Under the pieces are notes generated by a model. The model saw only the letters and a list, made by a program, of their open reading frames with translations. It was not told where the DNA came from and did not search any database. From JAWWOW01 sp033851265 (GTDB lineage Bacteria > Actinomycetota > Actinomycetes > JAWWOW01): DNA of 64,000 nt. Shown one piece after another: positions 41,267 to 48,229 of the stretch. The stretch covers positions 372,001 to 436,000 of the forward strand of contig JAWWOW010000006.1 of assembly GCA_033851265.1 (NCBI GenBank). The letters run 5' to 3'. The position numbers and the translations under genes were made by a program. Positions within the stretch are counted from its first letter, which is position 1; every line of letters begins with the position of its first letter.

Positions 41267-42020
41267 GCGGTGAGGGGGAGTCAGCGGATCGACTGCCACC
41301 CGGCAGCGCTGTCTGCTCGCTGCCTTCGGGCAGCGGCGTCACGGCCTGTACGACGAACTTGTAGCCGACGTTGCGAACTGTGCCGATGAGAGCCTCATGG
41401 TCGGTGCCGAGCTTCGCCCGCAACCGGCGTACGTGAACGTCCACGGTCCTGGTGCCCCCGAAGTAGTCGTAACCCCACACCTCTTGCAGCAACTGGGCGC
41501 GTGTGAACACCCGACCCGCATGCTGGGCGAGGTATTTCAGCAGCTCGAACTCTTTGAACGTGAGATCGAGGACGTTGCCACGCAGCCGCGCGGTGTAGGT
41601 CACCTCGTCGATGGTTAGGTCGCCGGAGCGGACGACACCACGTTCCTCCTCACCGCCACTGGCGGTGATCGAGAGTTTCTCGAGGGCCAGTCGCAACCGC
41701 GCATCGACCTCAGCTGGACCGGCGGTGTCGAGCAGTACGTCGTCGATGCCCCACTCGGCGGACAGCCCCGCCAGTCCACCCTCGGTGAGCACGGCGAAGA
41801 GCGGCACGTCGATGCCCGTCGTACGCAACAAGCGCGTCATCGACCGAGCATGGGAAAGGTCGCGTCGCGCGTCGACGAGCACCGCATCGGCCGGGGGCGT
41901 GTCGAGCAGGCCACTGGCCTCGAGCGGAGCCACGCGCACCACATGCGGGAGGAGCCCGAGCGCGGGCAGCACTTCAGCAGACGGCTGCAGCGCGTTCGTC
42001 AGCAGCAGGAGGCTGGCCAC
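41256..42020 (-). CDS. glnR: Nitrogen regulator GlnR (orphan OmpR-type response regulator)
   Basis: GlnR is the global regulator of nitrogen assimilation genes in actinobacteria. The 254-residue protein starts with the near-invariant LLLLTNALQPSAEVLPALGLL and an atypical receiver with RRDLSHAR and WGIDDVLLDTAGPAEVDARL. The receiver lacks a normal phosphorylation pocket, which agrees with orphan status. The winged-helix domain (about residues 135-230) is highly conserved: LTFKEFELLKYLAQHAGRVF, QLLQEVWGYDYFGGTRTVDV and HVRRLRAKLG. The GTG start follows GGGAG. The C-terminal 25 residues are Ser/Pro rich. Confidence 0.96.
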   Translation of the reverse strand: MASLLLLTNALQPSAEVLPALGLLPHVVRVAPLEASGLLDTPPADAVLVDARRDLSHARSMTRLLRTTGIDVPLFAVLTEGGLAGLSAEWGIDDVLLDTAGPAEVDARLRLALEKLSITASGGEEERGVVRSGDLTIDEVTYTARLRGNVLDLTFKEFELLKYLAQHAGRVFTRAQLLQEVWGYDYFGGTRTVDVHVRRLRAKLGTDHEALIGTVRNVGYKFVVQAVTPLPEGSEQTALPGGSRSADSPSPLRP

Positions 42021-42179
42021 TGGGCTCCCTCAACCTTCGGCTAGGCAACAAAAAAGATCCGGAACGACCTCCCGCACGTTTGCTGCGGAGGGCTTCGTTG
42101 CCCGGACCCAGCAGCAAGGATACCTGCCGCCGCTTCGACGCGACGCAGAAGCAGGAGATGCAGATGGAATCATCGCCGG

Positions 42180-43025
42180 ATGACCGTGCCCGCCGGCCCA
42201 GCCCCCATGCGAGCTGCGTACCCCAGCAGCACTGTCGCCGCTGGCGTCCTGACCTCCGTTGTTGCCGGTGCGCTGGTGGCGGCGTCGCTCGGCGGTCGGG
42301 CGGCGCTCGCTGGTGCGGTTTTTCCGTTGCAACTGTTGCTCGTGGTCGGCTGGCTCGGCGCCCTTCGGGTGCGTGCTGGTCTCGGTGCCGCCGGCATCGC
42401 TATCGGGGCCGCTGCGATCGCTGATGTGCTTGTTGCCACCGGGCCCGCGGACGCACGGCGCCTGTTGGCCGTGAACGCCGTGGGACTCCTGGTCGCATTG
42501 ATCCATCAGCTGACGCGCCGCGATGGGCGGCCCGGGCTGACCGCGTCGCTAGCGGGCACCGTCTCTGCAATCGCGCTGGTCTGCGCACTTGCCACCTTCG
42601 CCGCGTTGCGCGCGGGCAAGGGAGGCAGTTCGGCGGCGCTGATCGCACTCGGTGCTGCGGCCGGGGCGTTGCTCGTTGCTTGGTTGTGTGACTTCGTCGC
42701 GACACGTCCAGCGATATCCGGCGTACCGATGCGCGGCTGGATCGGTTTGCTGCTCGGGCTCGGTGTTGCGTGCGCAATTGGCGCGGGGGTGGGCGCCGCG
42801 CGCGACGAGATCGGGGTCTCGTCGGGCGTGCTGATCGGCGGTGCTGTCGCGGCCGTGGCGCTGGCCGTCGGTGTCGGCGTCGACTTGGCGCGGGTCACCG
42901 CCGCGAGCGCGCGCCCGACCGAAGCCCGTCGGCGCACGGTGGGGCTTGTTCCGTTAGCCGTCGTGCTGCCGCTGGCTGCAGCCGCACCGGTCGCGTACGT
43001 GACCGGTCGCATCCTCGTCGGCTGA
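42180..43025 (+). CDS. Hypothetical multi-pass membrane protein
   Basis: A 281-residue, very hydrophobic protein with about eight membrane segments, rich in Ala, Gly, Val and Leu. Examples are VAAGVLTSVVAGALVAASLG, VFPLQLLLVVGWLGALRV, LAVNAVGLLVALIHQL, WIGLLLGLGVACAIGAGVG and VPLAVVLPLAAAAPVAYVTG. A short cytoplasmic basic segment TRRDGRPG lies in the middle. I cannot assign a family. It is directly followed by the DUF2993 gene (one base between stop and ATG), which in turn overlaps the ECF sigma gene, so all are probably one operon. It lies 160 bases from the divergent glnR. Confidence 0.72.
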   Translation: MTVPAGPAPMRAAYPSSTVAAGVLTSVVAGALVAASLGGRAALAGAVFPLQLLLVVGWLGALRVRAGLGAAGIAIGAAAIADVLVATGPADARRLLAVNAVGLLVALIHQLTRRDGRPGLTASLAGTVSAIALVCALATFAALRAGKGGSSAALIALGAAAGALLVAWLCDFVATRPAISGVPMRGWIGLLLGLGVACAIGAGVGAARDEIGVSSGVLIGGAVAAVALAVGVGVDLARVTAASARPTEARRRTVGLVPLAVVLPLAAAAPVAYVTGRILVG

Positions 43026-43026
43026 C

Positions 43027-43719
43027 ATGCGTCGCCTCATCGGCACCGTCGTCGTGCTGCTAGCCGTGCTCGTCGGCGTTGACCGCCTCACCGTTCTGTA
43101 TGCGCAGAGCCAGGTCGCGACGAATGTGCGGGTCTCACAACACCTGTCCGAGACGCCGGACGTGAAGATTCACGGCTTTCCGTTCCTCACCCAACTCGTC
43201 AGTGGCACGTACGACGACATCGAAGTGTCGTTGCACGACGTACGCCGTGGCTCGCTGCGCATTGCGCGCATCGACGTACACCTTCACCGCGCGCACGTGC
43301 CGTTCGGCGATGTGCTGAGCAACAACGTCAACCGGGTGCCCGTCGAACGCATCGACGGGACCGTGACCATCGGGTACGTGGACCTCGCGGCGTCGACGGG
43401 TCTGACCCTCACTTATGACGGCCGTGGTGGCGTGAAAGTCACGGGCACCGTGCGGGTGGCCGGTCAGAGCATCAACGCGGAAGCAGATGGACGGCTCGCC
43501 ATCGACGGCCGCCGGATCAGGGTCGGCGTAGAGAATGTGAGGGTGGGCAACCAACCAGCACCCACAGCGGTTGCAGCGGCGGTGCGTCAGTCCTTCACCT
43601 TCTCGGTCGCAGTCCCCGTGCTGCCGTTCGAGATCGAGCTGCATTCGGTGCGGGCGACAAGCAAAGGCATTGAAATCACCGCAACCGGGAATCGCGTGGT
43701 CCTGCAGGCGTTGCCATGA
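43027..43719 (+). CDS. DUF2993/LmeA-like protein
   Basis: A 230-residue exported or membrane-anchored protein with one N-terminal hydrophobic segment (IGTVVVLLAVLVGVDRLTVL). The DUF2993 core is present: VKIHGFPFLTQLVSGTYDD, then IEVSLHDVRRGSLRIARIDV, and the C-terminal SFTFSVAVPVLPFEIELHSV. In mycobacteria, LmeA of this family supports mannosyltransferase activity in lipomannan synthesis and binds lipids. As I recall, a DUF2993 gene sits between glnR and the thioredoxin/sulfurtransferase genes in other actinobacteria as well. Its stop overlaps the ECF sigma start (ATGA). Confidence 0.88.
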   Translation: MRRLIGTVVVLLAVLVGVDRLTVLYAQSQVATNVRVSQHLSETPDVKIHGFPFLTQLVSGTYDDIEVSLHDVRRGSLRIARIDVHLHRAHVPFGDVLSNNVNRVPVERIDGTVTIGYVDLAASTGLTLTYDGRGGVKVTGTVRVAGQSINAEADGRLAIDGRRIRVGVENVRVGNQPAPTAVAAAVRQSFTFSVAVPVLPFEIELHSVRATSKGIEITATGNRVVLQALP

Positions 43720-44294
43720 CCCGCCGTGGTGAACCGTCGCCGGCTACCCAACGTGCAAAGAGCGTGACCCGCTCGGAACCCCTCCCTGTCGCCGACGAGG
43801 AACTGCTGCGGACGATGTGGGAAGAGCACGGCGGACCGCTGCTTGCTTACGCCACCCGGCTCACGGACGGCGACAGGCAGCGCGCGGAGGACATCGTGCA
43901 AGAGACCTTGCTGCGTGCGTGGCGGCATCCGGAGGCGCTGGCCGCCGACCGCGGTTCGGCGCGGCCATGGCTCTGCACGGTGGCGCGCAATCTCGCCGTC
44001 GACGCGCACCGGGCGCGGATGGCTCGGCCGCCTGAGGTCGGTCCCGATGCGTTGTCCGTCGTCGCCGTTGGCGATGAGGCCGATCGCGTCCTCGAGTCGT
44101 GGATCGTGACGGATGCGTTGCGCGCGCTCTCGGCAGATCACCGAGAGGTGCTCGTCGAGACGTACTTCCGCGGCAAGTCAGTGGCCGAGGCGGCTTCGGC
44201 GCTGGGGGTTCCCCCAGGCACAGTGAAGTCGCGTACGTACTACGCGCTGCGGGCGTTGCGGCTGGCGCTCACCGAACGCGGTGTCACCGCATGA
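43716..44294 (+). CDS. ECF sigma factor with zinc-finger anti-sigma partner
   Basis: A 192-residue ECF sigma factor. Region 2 is HGGPLLAYATRLTDGDRQRA then EDIVQETLLRAWRHP and SARPWLCTVARNLAVDAHRA. Region 4 is LSADHREVLVETYFRGKSVA then EAASALGVPPGTVKSRTYYA. It directs RNA polymerase to a private promoter set. It overlaps the next gene by ATGA, which encodes the matching zinc-finger anti-sigma factor. It resembles the SigK/SigL-like ECF group in having a short N-terminal arm. Its relation to the ECF-type promoters at 44985 and 46011 is open; either this or the second sigma factor could use them. Confidence 0.93.
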   Translation: MTRRGEPSPATQRAKSVTRSEPLPVADEELLRTMWEEHGGPLLAYATRLTDGDRQRAEDIVQETLLRAWRHPEALAADRGSARPWLCTVARNLAVDAHRARMARPPEVGPDALSVVAVGDEADRVLESWIVTDALRALSADHREVLVETYFRGKSVAEAASALGVPPGTVKSRTYYALRALRLALTERGVTA

Positions 44295-44959
44295 GCCAGC
44301 CCATGTGCGCGCAGACGCGGATCGCCCTCGGCGCGTACGTCTTGGGGTCGCTCGACCCGGCGGAGCGCACCCTGGTCGACCAGCACTTCGAGAGCTGCCC
44401 GTTGTGTCGCGACGAGCTCGCTGACCTCGCCGTACTCCCCGGCCTGCTTGGTCGGGTCGACCTGGACGACCTGGTGTCGGCCCCGCCGGCTGCGCCACCC
44501 GAGCTGCTCGATCGGTTGATTCGCGCGGCGAGTGAGGAACGTCGGTCCACGCGGCGTTGGCGAGTGTTGACGGCCGCTGCGGCGGTCGCGGTGGCATTCG
44601 CCGCGGCCGCGGCGATCGGAGTGCAGGTCGCCAATCACAACGGCGGATCGGGCCCCGCCCCGAACGCGGTCGTGTTCAACGTCACCGACCCGGCCAGCCA
44701 CGTGAACGCGAAGCTGACGGCGACCCCGAAGGGGTGGGGTACGGCGCTGCGGATCCAGTTGACGGGCGTGCAGCAGGGCCAGACCTGCTCGTTGATCGTG
44801 GTCGGCCCGGGCGGTCTGCGTGAGCAGGCGGCTAAATGGAAGGTCAATTACTACGGCGGCGTAGACGTCGAGGGGGCCACCGACTTTTCGACGTCCGAGG
44901 TGACCGCCTACGAGGTCGTCACCACGTCCGGTCAGCGGCTGGTGTCGATTCCCGCCTGA
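44291..44959 (+). CDS. Zinc-finger (zf-HC2) anti-sigma factor
   Basis: A 222-residue membrane protein. The cytoplasmic domain has HxxxCxxC (His32, Cys36, Cys39 in DQHFESCPLCRDEL) plus Cys6, the ZAS arrangement that binds ECF sigma factors. A helix ELLDRLIRAASEERR precedes a single membrane segment (about residues 93-115, VLTAAAAVAVAFAAAAAIGV). The external part (about 100 residues) looks like the RskA-type sensor domain, with the end YEVVTTSGQRLVSIPA. It should hold the sigma factor of 43716-44294 inactive until a signal outside triggers release. The last 92 bases of this gene occur a second time at 45894-45985. Confidence 0.92.
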   Translation: MSQPMCAQTRIALGAYVLGSLDPAERTLVDQHFESCPLCRDELADLAVLPGLLGRVDLDDLVSAPPAAPPELLDRLIRAASEERRSTRRWRVLTAAAAVAVAFAAAAAIGVQVANHNGGSGPAPNAVVFNVTDPASHVNAKLTATPKGWGTALRIQLTGVQQGQTCSLIVVGPGGLREQAAKWKVNYYGGVDVEGATDFSTSEVTAYEVVTTSGQRLVSIPA

Positions 44960-45037
44960 CCGACCTCTCTTTCACGGTCGTGACAACCTGACGCACCCTT
45001 GCTCCGTTTAGCCATTAACCGAGTGGGGGTGCGCATG
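44868..45037 (+). repeat. 170-bp direct repeat, copy 1
   Basis: This copy contains the last 92 bases of the anti-sigma gene, the 75-base leader and the ATG of the exoprotein gene that follows. It aligns without gaps to 45894-46063, offset 1026 bp. By eye I count 8 mismatches in 170, about 95% identity. Seven of the eight mismatches lie in the coding tail and one in the leader (TTTAGCC versus TTTACCC). Confidence 0.93.
44985..45008 (+). promoter_or_regulatory. ECF-type promoter before exoprotein 1
   Basis: AACC (44985-44988) and CGTT (45005-45008) are 16 bases apart. This fits the AAC/CGT pattern of many ECF-sigma promoters. A start about 7 bases after the -10 would give a leader of about 20 bases with the GAGTGGGGGTG ribosome site. 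The same promoter is present in copy 2 of the direct repeat. Confidence 0.6.
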
Positions 45038-45886
45038 CCGGACGGCAGCGGTCACCACGACTCCGTGGTCAACCGCGCGCGTCGTCGCGTTGTCATGCGC
45101 AGGTCACTTGCCGGCGCCGGATCGGCGTTGGCTGTCGTAGCAATCGCAATTCTCGTGGCGAATCTCCTGCCGACCCAACGCGATCCCAGCTCGTTGTTTC
45201 TCAGCGACCCCATTCCGACCCCTGCTGTGACGGATAGCGCGACACCGACCCCCAGTGCGCCCAGTGCGTCCGAGTCAGCGACCCCGCAGCCGTCGACATC
45301 GTCGGCTGCACCGGACTCCGGTCCGACACAACCGGGAACGCACAATCCAAGTCCCACGCAGTCACCGTGCGCGCCATCGTCGAATCCGCAGGACTGCCCG
45401 GACGGGGTCCCAGGCTGGAGCAACGGCGCAGGTTCGGACTGCCGCATGACGGGCTACGGAAGTACTTCGCCCGACTCCGCGCTGACGTTCACATTGTCGT
45501 TGTCGAAGACGACGTGGGAGAGCGGATCACGGGCAACTGGAACGGCGACAGTCACGAACACGGGCGTCGACCGGGTCACGTTCTACGGCTACTGGTACAA
45601 CGAAGAAGCGATCGTGATGACGGACCCCCCGGACACGGTGTCAGCCATTTATCACGATGTGCCGTACCTCAACGAGCAGGTATTCACGCTGGATCACTAT
45701 GAGTCAGCGACGTTCCCCGTCGACGTCCCGCTGACAAGATGCGGTGACACCTCCCGTGATGGGGAGGTGCCGCTGCCGTCAGGTAGCTACGTGATCGTTG
45801 CGTTCATGGAGTGGATGTCGACGCCGAACGACTACGGCCGATTCCCGTGGAAGGGCGAACCAGTAAGCATCGTGATCACCGAGTAG
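45035..45886 (+). CDS. Membrane-anchored exoprotein, paralogue 1 (possible sigma-linked sensor)
   Basis: A 283-residue type II-like membrane protein. A short basic cytoplasmic end (MPDGSGHHDSVVNRARRRVV) is followed by a membrane segment (about residues 25-45), a Ser/Thr/Pro-rich linker, and an external domain with the family motif DCPDGVPGWS, a later Cys (GSDC) and the C-terminal RCGDTS. The external domain has an Ig-like or BsuPI-like strand pattern (ALTFTLSLSKTTWESGSRAT then GTATVTNTGVDRVTF). Compared with paralogue 2, the first ten residues of the cytoplasmic end are missing. The ATG is the one that belongs to the sigma gene in the second repeat copy. TTG 44999 and GTG 45023/45029 are alternative starts. 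Function unknown. Confidence 0.8.
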   Translation: MPDGSGHHDSVVNRARRRVVMRRSLAGAGSALAVVAIAILVANLLPTQRDPSSLFLSDPIPTPAVTDSATPTPSAPSASESATPQPSTSSAAPDSGPTQPGTHNPSPTQSPCAPSSNPQDCPDGVPGWSNGAGSDCRMTGYGSTSPDSALTFTLSLSKTTWESGSRATGTATVTNTGVDRVTFYGYWYNEEAIVMTDPPDTVSAIYHDVPYLNEQVFTLDHYESATFPVDVPLTRCGDTSRDGEVPLPSGSYVIVAFMEWMSTPNDYGRFPWKGEPVSIVITE

Positions 45887-45893
45887 GTGATCC

Positions 45894-45985
45894 TCGAGGG
45901 GGAAACGGACTTTTCGACGTCCGAGGTGACCGCCTACGAGGTCGTCACCACGTCCGGCGAGCGGCCGGTGCCGATTCCCGCCTGA
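45894..45985 (+). pseudogene. Relic of the anti-sigma factor C-terminus
   Basis: The stretch still reads as the tail of the anti-sigma factor (TDFSTSEVTAYEVVTTSGER then PVPIPA, and TGA at 45983-45985). It has no start codon, RBS or upstream part of the gene. It is a by-product of the 170-bp duplication and is not expected to be translated. Confidence 0.85.
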
Positions 45986-46010
45986 CCGACCTCTCTTTCA
46001 CGGTCGTGAC

Positions 46011-46034
46011 AACCTGACGCACCCTTGCTCCGTT
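46011..46034 (+). promoter_or_regulatory. ECF-type promoter before the second sigma gene
   Basis: AACC (46011-46014) and CGTT (46031-46034) with a 16-base spacer, the same as in copy 1. It would drive the sigma gene at 46061 and the three exoprotein genes behind it. This is the layout expected for positive autoregulation of an ECF operon. Confidence 0.6.
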
Positions 46035-46060
46035 TACCCATTAACCGAGTGGGGGTGCGC

Positions 46061-46552
46061 ATGGGCGCGGCTCGCGTCGTGTTCGACGACGCCTACCCGC
46101 GGCTGTTCGCGCGCGCCTATCGGGCCGCATATCGCCTACTCGGTGACCAGGGCGAGGCGGAAGACGTCGCCCAGGAGAGCTTGACGAGAGCGCTTGTGCG
46201 CTGGCGAAAAGTCTCGGAGTACGCCGAGCCATGGGTGGTCCGGGTCGCGACGAACTTGGCGATAGACGCCATACGACGGAAGGCGCGATTGAGCGCGGAG
46301 GAGGTGGAGCGAGCAGTGCTGGTGGATGCGCATGCGGATGAGCGGGTCGACCTCGTTCGCGCGCTGACTGCTCTGCCACGCCGGCAGCGCGAAGTCGTGG
46401 TACTCCGTTATCTCGGCGACTTTGCCGAGGACGACGTGGCCCGGACGCTCGGTCTCAGCAATGGCACCGTTAAGTCGCACGCGTCGCGCGGCCTGCTTGC
46501 GCTGCGTACACGGCTCGGACCGATGGCAGAGCGGGGCTCGAGCGATGTTTGA
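46061..46552 (+). CDS. SigE-family ECF sigma factor linked to exoproteins
   Basis: A 163-residue ECF sigma factor of the short SigE-like actinobacterial family. Region 2: FARAYRAAYRLLGDQGEAED then VAQESLTRALVRWRKV and YAEPWVVRVATNLAIDAIRR. Region 4: LPRRQREVVVLRYLGDFAED then DVARTLGLSNGTVKSHASRG. No zinc-finger anti-sigma gene follows it. Its stop overlaps by eight bases the gene of exoprotein 2, a membrane protein with a small cytoplasmic N-terminus that may act as its regulator. The ATG at 46061 follows GAGTGGGGGTG. GTG codons at 46049 and 46055 are alternatives. Confidence 0.92.
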   Translation: MGAARVVFDDAYPRLFARAYRAAYRLLGDQGEAEDVAQESLTRALVRWRKVSEYAEPWVVRVATNLAIDAIRRKARLSAEEVERAVLVDAHADERVDLVRALTALPRRQREVVVLRYLGDFAEDDVARTLGLSNGTVKSHASRGLLALRTRLGPMAERGSSDV

Positions 46553-47387
46553 GCATCTCGACGATCCGAGCTCGCCAGACGGCAGCGGTCACTACGACTC
46601 CGTTGTTGCTCGCGCGCGACGGCGCATCGTCATGCGTCGGTCGCTTGCCGGCGCAGCGTCGGCGTTGTGTGTCGTGGCGATCGCCATTCTCGTGGCGAAC
46701 CTGCTGCCGACCCAACACGACCCCAACTCGTTGTATGTCGGCGGCACCAGCCCCACACCGACGCAGTCGGTTGTCAGTCCGTCACCGACACCCAGCCACA
46801 AGAGCCCAAGTCCAAAGCCGAAGCAGACCCACCGAACCAATCCAGGGAACCCGGGCGTGACCGCCCGCCCGTCCTTGTCATGCGCGCCGCAGAACTGTCC
46901 GGACGGTAAGCCGGGCTGGAGCGACGGCACCGGTGCGGACTGCTTCATGGCGACCTTCCCCGACAGCTCGGCACCAGACCCGGCGTTGACGTTCACGCTC
47001 ACCTTGAGCCAGACCACTGTGTCGACGGGCAATGAGATCGGTGGCACTGGCACGGTCACGAATACCGGAGCATCACCGCTCACATTCGAGACGGTGCGCT
47101 CTACCGAAGAGGAGGCGGTCGTTCTCGCCTCCGATAGTGAGATTCTGTCCGGCCTTCACCACACCGCTCCAGACGTCCAGATCGAGTCGCACACACTGCA
47201 GCCCAGCGAGTCATTCGAGTTTGCTGTCGCCGTCGGCATCGACAGTTGCGGGGACACATCGCAGTCCGGCGATCAGCCGTTGACGCCCGGCTCCTACCGC
47301 ATCGCTGCCTTCGTCGATTGGCGCACCGACCAGGGCTCATCGCTAGCCAGGTGGCAGAGCGCGCCGGTCGACATCACGGTGACATGA
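46545..47387 (+). CDS. Membrane-anchored exoprotein, paralogue 2 (candidate anti-sigma/sensor)
   Basis: A 280-residue single-pass membrane protein. The cytoplasmic part (residues 1-33) reads MFEHLDDPSSPDGSGHYDSV and then ARARRRIVMRR. This kind of short head is, from memory, seen on membrane proteins encoded after SigE-family sigma genes. The membrane segment is about 34-54. A Ser/Thr/Pro/Lys linker follows, then the external domain with CAPQNCPDGKPGWSDGTGAD and a further Cys, an Ig-like strand set (TFTLTLSQTTVSTGNEIGGT) and SCGDTSQSGDQPLTPGSYRI. Coupled to the sigma gene by an eight-base overlap. It is the most likely direct partner of that sigma factor; no known anti-sigma domain is visible. 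Confidence 0.8.
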   Translation: MFEHLDDPSSPDGSGHYDSVVARARRRIVMRRSLAGAASALCVVAIAILVANLLPTQHDPNSLYVGGTSPTPTQSVVSPSPTPSHKSPSPKPKQTHRTNPGNPGVTARPSLSCAPQNCPDGKPGWSDGTGADCFMATFPDSSAPDPALTFTLTLSQTTVSTGNEIGGTGTVTNTGASPLTFETVRSTEEEAVVLASDSEILSGLHHTAPDVQIESHTLQPSESFEFAVAVGIDSCGDTSQSGDQPLTPGSYRIAAFVDWRTDQGSSLARWQSAPVDITVT

Positions 47388-48229
47388 CCCGCCGGCGGCT
47401 TGTTGTCGTCGGGGCAGGTGCAACAGCCGCGCTCGTCGCCGTCGTTCTGATCCTGGTGTGGGCCGTGCCCTCGAATCATCACTCGTCTCGACTCACCGTC
47501 GGTGGAGATGCGGAGTTGTCGGCATCCCCGACGCCAGGTGTCGATGTAAGCCCAACGCCCGACAGCTCGGAGCCAAGTCCATCTGTTGAGCCAGCGCCGA
47601 CGAGCGAGCCGACCGGCGCTCACCCCACTGACGTTCCGACGGGTTCACCCATGGTTTCGTTGCCACCCTTCAACAATTGTCCCTATGACCCGTGTCGAGA
47701 TGGCAAGCCCGGTTGGAGTGAAGGTCCGGACCAGGCCTGTTTAACAGGACAGCCCTTGCCGGCGGGCACAGCACCGAGTGATCTCAGCTTGAGCTTCGTC
47801 ATGGACTCGGCGACTCTCATGACGGCGACCGAGGTTGGCGGCACCGTGACGATGAAGAATGACGGTGTCGAGCCCGTGTCCTTCCGCTACACCGAATGGG
47901 ACAGAGCGGGGAGCGGGTTCATCAACGAACAGCTGCGCCTCTTCGACGTCTCAGGCGAAAGTGTCACGGCTTGGCACTACTGGTACGGCGGGCCCGGCGG
48001 GGGAGACGATCAAACGCCGCATTCGGTCATGGTCGAACCGGGGCAGTCCGAGAGCTTCCGGATCGCGTTCCAGCTCATCAACTGCGGTGACACGTCGTAC
48101 GACGAAGAACCGGCTGTGCCTCACGGCACCTACCGCGCGGTGGCAATCGTCGGGTGGTCGACGGGCGCTGCCTCGTCGCCTCAGGAAGGTGTGTGGGTGA
48201 GTGAGCCGGTGCCGGTGACCGTGACATGA
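47384..48229 (+). CDS. Membrane-anchored exoprotein, paralogue 3
   Basis: A 281-residue protein with only four or five residues before its membrane segment (MTRRRLVVVGAGATAALVAV). It therefore lacks the cytoplasmic head of paralogues 1 and 2 and could be a signal-anchored exoprotein. The external domain keeps the four-Cys pattern: NNCPYDPCRDGKPGWSEGPD, a Cys soon after, and NCGDTSYDEE. A stretch LSFVMDSATLMTATEVGGTV then TMKNDGVEPVSFRYTEWD replaces the Ig-like strands of the others. It overlaps paralogue 2 and paralogue 4 by ATGA. The first about 85 bases are nearly identical to those of paralogue 4. Confidence 0.8.
   Translation: MTRRRLVVVGAGATAALVAVVLILVWAVPSNHHSSRLTVGGDAELSASPTPGVDVSPTPDSSEPSPSVEPAPTSEPTGAHPTDVPTGSPMVSLPPFNNCPYDPCRDGKPGWSEGPDQACLTGQPLPAGTAPSDLSLSFVMDSATLMTATEVGGTVTMKNDGVEPVSFRYTEWDRAGSGFINEQLRLFDVSGESVTAWHYWYGGPGGGDDQTPHSVMVEPGQSESFRIAFQLINCGDTSYDEEPAVPHGTYRAVAIVGWSTGAASSPQEGVWVSEPVPVTVT

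Larger units (their letters stand above)
45894..46063 (+). repeat. 170-bp direct repeat, copy 2
   Basis: Starts eight bases after the stop of exoprotein 1 and ends with the ATG of the second sigma gene. It contains a relic of the anti-sigma C-terminus, then the same promoter and leader as copy 1. About 95% identical to 44868-45037, no gaps. Confidence 0.93.
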
